Shown here: positions 1 to 4,568 of the stretch, one piece after another
Position numbering within the stretch: position 1 is the first letter of the stretch
How the letters are laid out: every line of letters starts with the position of its first letter
Assembly: GCA_964653685.1 (NCBI GenBank)
Contig: CAZZHA010000030.1
Location: 1-5,842 of the forward strand
Source of the DNA: DATKWU01 sp964653685
GTDB taxonomy: Bacteria > Patescibacteriota > Microgenomatia > PFEM01 > JAHIFH01
Length of the DNA stretch: 5,842 nt
Direction: 5' to 3'
Made by a program: the position numbers and the translations under genes
The notes under the pieces: model-generated
The model's database searches: none
What the model was told of the DNA's origin: nothing
The model's input: the letters and a program-made list of their open reading frames with translations, nothing else

Positions 1-1
1 A

Positions 2-1276
2 ATGAGCCAAATTTACAAGATTGCCAGTCAAACCTTACCGGAAAAACATATTGTTTGTATTGGTCATCTAGATCATGGTAAATCGACTCTTCTGGGTCGG
101 CTTTTTTATGATTTAGGCAAGATTGATAAAGAAGTAATGAAGCGGGTTAAGAAATATGCTCAAGCCTTTGGCCATGATAAGTTTGATTTTGCTTATCTGA
201 TGGACCAGATGAAAGAAGAAAGAGCCAGGGGAATTACGATTGATTTGGGTCATAAGAAATTAGAAACCAAAGATACTTCGATTACCTTTGGTGATGCCCC
301 TGGTCACCATGATTTTCTGAGGAATATGCTGGTTGGTGCCGCCGAATCAGATGCCGCCATTCTTTTAGTAGCGGTTGATGAGGGAATCCAACGCCAAACC
401 GAAGAGCATCTTTTCCTGGCGAAAATGATTGGCTTACCCCAGGTGATTATTGCCATTAATAAAATGGATTTGGTTGGTTACCAAAAAGCTCCTTTTGAAA
501 AAGTTAAGAAGCAAGTCACTACTTTGTTAAAAAAGGTTGGCTACTTTCCTGAAGAAATTCCGATGATTCCCACTGCCGCTTTAAAAGGCGAAAATATTGT
601 CAAACAGAGTCAGAAGATGAAATGGTTCAAAGGCCCTTTTATCTTAGAAGCAATTGAAAAATTAACCACCAAAAAAGTACCGACTGATTTACCGATGCGC
701 TTACCGGTTCAAGACGTCTATCTTCTTGAACAAAAACCAGTGATTATTGGCCGCTTGCTTGCTGGGGTTTTAAAAGAAAAAGACGAAGTTTTGGTTTTTC
801 CCAAGAAAAAAAGATTTCTAGTCGAAAAGATGTTTATCCATGAACAACCAATCAAAAAAGCCCTGCCAGGTGATAATCTTTATCTAGAATTAAAAGGTTT
901 GAAAAAAGGCTTGGTCAAGAGAGGTGACATGATTACCTTTGCCAAAGAGCCACCTATCAGTGCTAGAAAATTCAAAGCCCAGATTATTACTTTTGGTTTA
1001 GAAAAGAATCTTAAAGATGGTTTTCAGTTCAACCTTGATTTAAATGTCCAAGAAATACCAGCTCTGATTCAGAAAGTGATTCGAAAAATTGATACCACCA
1101 GTGGGGCGACGGTTAAGGGTAGAGAACTAGGGGATAATGAAGCCGGTGAAGTCATCATTGCCACCAAGAAGCCAGTTTTTATTGAAACCCAGAGTAGTTT
1201 ACCTTTCTTAGCCAATTTTCGCTTAAAACTTAAAGAAAAAGTGGTTGGTTTAGGTTTTTGTTTGGAGATTCTTTGA
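2..1276 (+). CDS. cysN: EF-1A/CysN-family translational-type GTPase, probable regulatory subunit of an ATP-sulfurylase-like complex
   Basis: This 424-aa GTPase has all the core motifs: G1 GHLDHGKS (21-28), G2 RGITID (76-81), G3 DAPGH (98-102), G4 NKMD (153-156) and a G5-like TAALKG near 190. Beta-barrel domains II (from about residue 225, MRLPVQDVYLL) and III follow. In CysN-type enzymes GTP hydrolysis drives APS formation from ATP and sulfate by the CysD partner; a CysD-like gene two places downstream supports this role. The signature residues are nonetheless more like archaeal/eukaryotic EF-1A (GHxDHGKST, EERxRGITID, DAPGHxDFxxNM) than like E. coli CysN (GSVDDGKST, DTPGH). There is no fused APS kinase domain, as the protein ends after domain III at CLEIL. 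The ATG at position 2 fits the family's N-terminus, but its ribosome binding site and promoter are outside the window. The stop overlaps the next start by one base. The GTPase family is very sure; the CysN role is likely but rests partly on context. Confidence 0.85.
   Translation: MSQIYKIASQTLPEKHIVCIGHLDHGKSTLLGRLFYDLGKIDKEVMKRVKKYAQAFGHDKFDFAYLMDQMKEERARGITIDLGHKKLETKDTSITFGDAPGHHDFLRNMLVGAAESDAAILLVAVDEGIQRQTEEHLFLAKMIGLPQVIIAINKMDLVGYQKAPFEKVKKQVTTLLKKVGYFPEEIPMIPTAALKGENIVKQSQKMKWFKGPFILEAIEKLTTKKVPTDLPMRLPVQDVYLLEQKPVIIGRLLAGVLKEKDEVLVFPKKKRFLVEKMFIHEQPIKKALPGDNLYLELKGLKKGLVKRGDMITFAKEPPISARKFKAQIITFGLEKNLKDGFQFNLDLNVQEIPALIQKVIRKIDTTSGATVKGRELGDNEAGEVIIATKKPVFIETQSSLPFLANFRLKLKEKVVGLGFCLEIL
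1264..1267 (+). promoter_or_regulatory. Ribosome binding site deciding the start of the phosphohydrolase gene
   Basis: GGAG lies 8 nt before the ATG at 1276, inside the last codons of the GTPase gene. This spacing favours ATG 1276 over an in-frame TTG at 1258, which has no ribosome binding site. The TGATG stop/start overlap implies translational coupling. Confidence 0.75.
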
Positions 1277-2082
1277 TGATTAAGAAAAAAGAAAGAAAAG
1301 AAAAAAAAGAAAAAATAAAGTTAATGGTGATTGGTATTGATGCCGCTACCTGGCGGATTATCAAACCCAATCGAGATCAATTGCCGACTTTTGACCACTT
1401 AATGAAAACCGGTCAATTCAAAACTTTAACTGTCCCTGATAAAGAAGAAATTCTTTCCCCGCCTATCTGGTGTTCCATGTTTTCTGGTAAAACCCAGAAA
1501 GAACATGGTCATCAAAAATATGTGGTCAATAACCAGCTCCAAACAAGAAAAGATATTAAAGTTGATTTTGTTTGGGATGTTTTAGACAAAAAAAGGGTTA
1601 AGGTAGTTGCTCTTCAGATTCCTTTTGTGATGCCGCCCTTTAACTTTAACTGTGATTACCGACCAGTGGGTTATGGTGCTTCTTATGATCTAAATGAATT
1701 AGCTGAGGATACAGACGGGGTTTTCTTTAAATCCTTAGAAATTATTGAAAAGAAAAAACCAGCGGTTTTGATGGTTGTTTTTACAGCCTTAGATCGGATG
1801 CAGCACTTTCACTGGGGCGAACCACTGGTCTTATCCTGGTATCAGAAAATTGATAAAATGATTGAGGTTTTAAATCAAAAAGCCGAGAAATTAATCATTA
1901 TCTCGGATCATGGTTTTTGCGGTCTTGGTGAAGCCAGGACCAAAACCTTGCCAGAGGAAAACGAACAAGGCGAAAAATTAAAAGGGGATCATCATCAGGA
2001 GGCCATTCTCATCACTAGAGGAATAAAGAACACTCTTAAAGAACACAAGGATTTATATGAAGTTATTTTAAAAGAGATTTAG
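1276..2082 (+). CDS. Alkaline phosphatase superfamily (type I phosphodiesterase / COG3379-like) hydrolase
   Basis: This 268-aa cytoplasmic protein (no signal peptide) has the two-metal active site of the alkaline phosphatase superfamily. D22 lies in VIGIDAAT, the probable nucleophile S61 in SPPIWCSMFSG, D173 and H177 in ALDRMQHFHW, D211 and H212 in ISDHGF, and H239 in GDHHQEAILI. The order and spacing resemble predicted phosphohydrolase/phosphomutase proteins (COG3379) and nucleotide pyrophosphatase/phosphodiesterases. Superfamily members cleave phosphate mono- or diesters or sulfate esters, so the substrate cannot be read from sequence. At 268 aa it is shorter than typical COG3379 proteins, suggesting a minimal core with small cap elements. 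The N-terminus is a Lys/Glu-rich stretch (residues 3-15) encoded by a nearly pure purine run. It is wedged between the GTPase and PP-loop genes, overlapping the first and sharing stop/RBS bases with the second, so a linked role such as handling APS, PAP or PPi is plausible but unproven. Confidence 0.8.
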   Translation: MIKKKERKEKKEKIKLMVIGIDAATWRIIKPNRDQLPTFDHLMKTGQFKTLTVPDKEEILSPPIWCSMFSGKTQKEHGHQKYVVNNQLQTRKDIKVDFVWDVLDKKRVKVVALQIPFVMPPFNFNCDYRPVGYGASYDLNELAEDTDGVFFKSLEIIEKKKPAVLMVVFTALDRMQHFHWGEPLVLSWYQKIDKMIEVLNQKAEKLIIISDHGFCGLGEARTKTLPEENEQGEKLKGDHHQEAILITRGIKNTLKEHKDLYEVILKEI

Positions 2083-2086
2083 GAGG
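2081..2086 (+). promoter_or_regulatory. Perfect AGGAGG ribosome binding site overlapping the upstream stop codon
   Basis: AGGAGG begins inside the TAG stop (2080-2082) of the phosphohydrolase gene and ends 4 nt before the ATG at 2091. It would be only 1 nt from the in-frame TTG at 2088, which is too close, so ATG 2091 is chosen. The arrangement implies coupled translation within the operon. Confidence 0.8.
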
Positions 2087-2090
2087 TTTG

Positions 2091-2783
2091 ATGCAAGATT
2101 CTTTAGAAAGCCAAAGCGAATTTATCATCAAAGAAGCTAAAGCCAGGTTTAAAAACCCGGTCCTTCTTTGGGCTGGCGGCAAAGACAGTACGGCGATGTT
2201 GGCCATTGCCAGAAGAGCCTTTGCTCAGCTAAAGAAATTTCCTTTTAAGGTCATGCAAATAGATACCGGCTATAAATTCAAAGAAACCTATGAATACATG
2301 GACCGCTATGTTAAAGAATGGCAGATTCCCTTTTTACGGTTTAAGAATCAAGAGGCCTTGGAAAAGGGAATTAATCCCTTTAAAACCGACCATTTTGCCT
2401 GTTGCAATGCTTTGAAAACCGAGGCTCTAGCGATGGCGATCAAAAAATATAAATTTGACGCGGTTTTTACCGGGATTCGTTGGGATGAACATGGGGTTCG
2501 GGGTAAGGAAAGCTATTTTTCCTGGCGGGATGACCCGCCTCATATGAGGGTCCACCCGATGCTTAATTGGTCAGAAAAGGAAATCTGGAATTATTTAAAG
2601 AAAAACAAAATCCCCTACAACCCCCTTTATGATCGGGTTGAACACGGTAATTTAATCTTTAGAAGCATTGGCTGTTGGCCTTGTACCAAACCGGTTTCTA
2701 AGGAAGCCCTGGAAGAACGGAGTGGTCGGACTTTAGATAAAGAGGAATTAATGGAAGACCTTCGAGCCTTAGGCTACATGTAA
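2091..2783 (+). CDS. CysD/CysH-family PP-loop protein: compact ATP-sulfurylase-like subunit with APS-reductase-type cysteines
   Basis: This 230-aa member of the PAPS reductase/CysD family of adenine nucleotide alpha hydrolases has its PP-loop at 27-36 (WAGGKDSTAM). Other family segments are DTGYKFKETYE (58-68), GINPF (93-97), FDAVFTGIRWDE (122-133), a SWRD/VHPMLNWSEKEIW stretch (144-166), IPYNPLYD (174-181) and RSIGCWPCTKPV (191-202). CysD-like traits are KTEALAMAI after the Cys pair, GCWP, SGRTLDKEE and the terminal GYM (E. coli CysD ends GYF). It is about 70 aa shorter than E. coli CysD, lacking the insertions around the RVFPLSNW region. Its only four cysteines are C104-C105 and C195/C198, matching the CC and CxxC [4Fe-4S] ligands of assimilatory APS reductase. 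The catalytic C-terminal ECGLH-type cysteine of reductases is absent. With the CysN-like GTPase in the operon, ATP sulfurylase (APS synthesis) is the better guess; APS/PAPS reductase or another PP-loop reaction remains possible, so no symbol is given. Confidence 0.85.
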   Translation: MQDSLESQSEFIIKEAKARFKNPVLLWAGGKDSTAMLAIARRAFAQLKKFPFKVMQIDTGYKFKETYEYMDRYVKEWQIPFLRFKNQEALEKGINPFKTDHFACCNALKTEALAMAIKKYKFDAVFTGIRWDEHGVRGKESYFSWRDDPPHMRVHPMLNWSEKEIWNYLKKNKIPYNPLYDRVEHGNLIFRSIGCWPCTKPVSKEALEERSGRTLDKEELMEDLRALGYM

Positions 2784-2786
2784 TCT

Positions 2787-3428
2787 TCAGAGAAAGACAA
2801 AAAAGGACAAAGCCAGAATAATCAACAAACTCCCCATTCCAAAAACAAGAGCGGTTGGTTCCCACCAGCCACTTTCAGGCAAACTACTAGGGGAGGCGCT
2901 GGGAGTGGCACTGGCGGTGGCGGTGCCACCAATGGCCGTTGATTGGATGGTGTAAACGCCGTTACTGGCGGTCGTCAGAATATCTTCGTCATCAGCCATA
3001 ATATTGGAATCCGCGGTTGAACCGGCGATGACTTGAAAAGAAACATTGGCCGCTCCGGTGGCAATGGTTCTAAAAACAACGGTGGCAAAAATGCCTGAGC
3101 CAACAAAACCTGAATCACTGGTGGCCCTTAAAATAACTTTGCCTGATTGAGAAGTGTCTTGACTGATTTTGTTTTCGTAAAGTGAACTAAGAGTGGCGCT
3201 GATTGCCGAAAGCTTGGTTTCGTCATAAAGGAGAATGGCATCAGCTGATTCTGTTTCGGTGCTGCCAGTATCAATCAGAACATTAAGACTCAGGTCAGCC
3301 CCAAGATTAACGGTTTTTTCGGCTGGAGAAAGGGAGAAAGAAGCGGCCGCCTGGGCTAGAGTGGCTTGGGTAAAAAGGCCGACTAAAAAAACAAAGATAA
3401 AGATGATTAAACGCCTCATTACTTTCAT
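2787..3428 (-). CDS. Secreted cohesin-domain-like surface protein with LPESG-type C-terminal anchor
   Basis: This 213-aa protein has a clear signal peptide: basic start (R5, R6), hydrophobic core about 7-19, and a likely cleavage after AQA or QAA near residues 27-28. Residues about 30-165 form a beta-rich domain resembling cohesin folds, starting FSLSPAEKTVNLGADLSLNV and containing DAILLYDETKLSAISATL and a GSGIFATVVFRTIATGAA stretch. A Ser/Thr/Ala/Pro linker (about 166-182) leads to LPESG (183-187) and a terminal membrane helix (about 192-213). The layout resembles sortase-anchored proteins, but the usual basic tail after the helix is missing: the protein ends FFVFL. It probably sits on the cell surface as a binding or structural module; no enzymatic motif is visible. 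ATG 3428 is used; an in-frame ATG at 3419 is possible, and neither has a good ribosome binding site. It converges on the upstream operon with a 3-bp gap. Confidence 0.8.
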   Translation of the reverse strand: MKVMRRLIIFIFVFLVGLFTQATLAQAAASFSLSPAEKTVNLGADLSLNVLIDTGSTETESADAILLYDETKLSAISATLSSLYENKISQDTSQSGKVILRATSDSGFVGSGIFATVVFRTIATGAANVSFQVIAGSTADSNIMADDEDILTTASNGVYTIQSTAIGGTATASATPSASPSSLPESGWWEPTALVFGMGSLLIILALSFFVFL

Positions 3429-3438
3429 TAAACATTAA

Positions 3439-3466
3439 TATATAACAATTTTCAAGACCAAGTAAA
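3439..3466 (-). promoter_or_regulatory. Putative promoter of the cohesin-like gene
   Basis: Read on the minus strand, TTTACT (plus positions 3461-3466) is separated by 16 bp from TATATA (3439-3444), which is preceded by TG to give an extended -10 look. The expected transcription start, about 7 nt downstream, lies within about 5 nt of the ATG at 3428, so the mRNA would be almost leaderless; this fits the absence of a Shine-Dalgarno sequence. It is AT-rich sequence, so the call is tentative. Confidence 0.4.
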
Positions 3467-3477
3467 GATGCTATATT
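3449..3477 (+). promoter_or_regulatory. Putative promoter of the glycosyltransferase gene
   Basis: TTTTCA (3449-3454) lies 17 bp before TATATT (3472-3477), which carries an extended -10 TG at 3469-3470. The predicted transcription start near 3484 is only about 3 nt before the ATG at 3487. The element overlaps the opposing promoter of the cohesin-like gene, so the two may exclude each other. Confidence 0.45.
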
Positions 3478-3482
3478 AAGGA
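3478..3482 (+). promoter_or_regulatory. AAGGA Shine-Dalgarno-like sequence before the glycosyltransferase
   Basis: AAGGA ends 4 nt before the ATG at 3487, the same spacing as the AGGAGG site of the PP-loop gene. It would work only if transcription begins upstream of it, which conflicts with the start predicted from the nearby -10 element. Confidence 0.45.
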
Positions 3483-3486
3483 TTGA

Positions 3487-4422
3487 ATGAAACTTTCCCT
3501 TATTATTCTCTCTTGGAATACCAAAAAACTCCTTAAAGATTGTTTAAAATCAGTCTTTGCTCAAAAACTTGGTCCCAATTCTTTGGAAGTGATTGTGGTT
3601 GATAATGCCTCAACTGATGGTTCACCAGAGATGGTGAGGAGAGAGTTTAAACAAGTAAAATTAATTAAAAATCAAGAGAATCTGGGTTTTGCCAAAGGTA
3701 ATAATCAGGGAATCAAGATTGCCAAAGGAGATTTAATCATGCTTCTTAATTCTGACACGGTTGTTCAAAAAGGAGCGATAAGAAAATTGATTGATTCTTT
3801 TCCAAAACAAGACCAACTAAAAGCAATTTCACCCTTGTTGATTCTACCTAATCACCAACCCCAAATTGATTACTACATGAAGTTTCCTAATCTTTGGCAA
3901 GTTTTTCTTTACCATAATCCGGTTTTAAGACCCTTGGCTTTGAAAATAGTTTTCTTTCGTCATTTTATTTGTTTTTCGCCTAAACAAGAACCTTTTAAAG
4001 TTGACCAACTGCCTGGCGCCGCTTTAATGGCTTCCAAAAAGACTTGGAATAAAATAGGTCTACTTGATGAAGACTTTCATTTTCTTTTTGAAGACGCTGA
4101 TTGGTGTTATCGAGCTAGAAGGCTGGGCTGCCAATTTTTAGTTATCCCCGAAGCCAAGGTTATTCATCTAGGCGGGGCGAGTTGGAAAAAGAAATTAAAA
4201 GAAGAAAGTTTTGATTTTTACAAACAATATTTTTCTTCAATGCTTTTGTTTGTCGAAAAGAATTATGGTTCCTTCAAGAAACAAATTTTCCGGATTGCTT
4301 TGATTAAGAATTGGCTTTTTTCCAGTTTGCTTTTATTGCCAATTGCTGCTTTTAGCCCTCGAGTTTGGCAAAAGGTACTTGACAAACTAAAATTAATCAA
4401 GTACTTTTTAATTGTGAAATAA
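3487..4422 (+). CDS. Family-2 glycosyltransferase (COG1216 / rhamnosyltransferase-like)
   Basis: This 311-aa GT-A fold enzyme should transfer a sugar from a nucleotide-sugar to a surface glycan acceptor on the cytoplasmic side of the membrane. The N-terminal strand LSLIILSWN (3-11) and VVDNASTDGS (37-46) bind the nucleotide. ENLGFAKGNNQG (64-75) is typical of the COG1216 group, and NSDT (88-91) is the DxD-like metal site. GAALMASKKTW (177-187) and FEDADWCYRARRLG (201-214) supply the acceptor side and the probable catalytic acid, and VIHLGGAS (225-232) closes the domain. A hydrophobic stretch near 276-292 may attach the C-terminus to the membrane. The sugar and acceptor cannot be told from sequence. 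The gene appears monocistronic, starting from a 58-bp divergent spacer and ending in a terminator. Family assignment is very sure; a rhamnosyltransferase label is only the usual database name. Confidence 0.92.
   Translation: MKLSLIILSWNTKKLLKDCLKSVFAQKLGPNSLEVIVVDNASTDGSPEMVRREFKQVKLIKNQENLGFAKGNNQGIKIAKGDLIMLLNSDTVVQKGAIRKLIDSFPKQDQLKAISPLLILPNHQPQIDYYMKFPNLWQVFLYHNPVLRPLALKIVFFRHFICFSPKQEPFKVDQLPGAALMASKKTWNKIGLLDEDFHFLFEDADWCYRARRLGCQFLVIPEAKVIHLGGASWKKKLKEESFDFYKQYFSSMLLFVEKNYGSFKKQIFRIALIKNWLFSSLLLLPIAAFSPRVWQKVLDKLKLIKYFLIVK
4375..4404 (+). repeat. Inverted repeat with T-tract inside the glycosyltransferase 3' end
   Basis: GTACTTGA (4375-4382) pairs with TCAAGTAC (4397-4404) across a 14-nt AT-rich loop. 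The stem can extend outward through two G-U pairs and A-U pairs, and it is followed at once by five T residues (4405-4409). It resembles a weak intrinsic terminator placed before the stop codon. Confidence 0.6.
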
Positions 4423-4429
4423 TTTCACA
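4413..4429 (+). repeat. Hairpin presenting the stop codon in its loop
   Basis: TGTGAAA (4413-4419) and TTTCACA (4423-4429) are perfect complements. The 3-nt loop is exactly the TAA stop of the glycosyltransferase (4420-4422). It may protect the mRNA end or extend the terminator structure downstream; a protein-binding palindrome is an alternative. Confidence 0.6.
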
Positions 4430-4441
4430 CCTGAGGATCTC

Positions 4442-4470
4442 AAAAAGAGGTGCCACTGGCACCTTTTTTT
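4442..4470. terminator. Strong bidirectional intrinsic terminator
   Basis: AGGTGCC (4448-4454) and GGCACCT (4458-4464) form a 7-bp, GC-rich stem with an ACT loop. Seven T residues (4464-4470) lie on the plus side and five A residues (4442-4446) on the other, giving a T-tract on either strand. It sits between the converging glycosyltransferase and metallophosphoesterase genes and should stop both transcripts. It is about 100 nt past the stop of the minus-strand gene. Confidence 0.9.
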
Positions 4471-4568
4471 GTTGGTTAAAGTTTTTTGGTTAAAGATTAA
4501 AACTAAAGAATTTTTTAGATTTAGAAAATAATAGAAAGAAGAAAAAAGCGATGAGGTTTTTGGAAAGT

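Noticed and set aside
3235..3438. Plus-strand open frame of 67 codons opposite the cohesin-like gene
   Set aside because: It is antisense to the signal-peptide and domain coding region, shows no family motif, and its Arg/Ser/Thr-rich composition is that of a shadow frame.
4413..4429. CRP-like operator (TGTGA ... TCACA)
   Set aside because: The half-sites are separated by 7 instead of 6 bases, it spans a stop codon, and no promoter follows; a hairpin is simpler.
4472..4495. Direct repeat TTGGTTAAAG at 4472-4481 and 4486-4495
   Set aside because: Two short copies in AT-rich spacer beyond the terminator; expected by chance and not linked to any mobile element.
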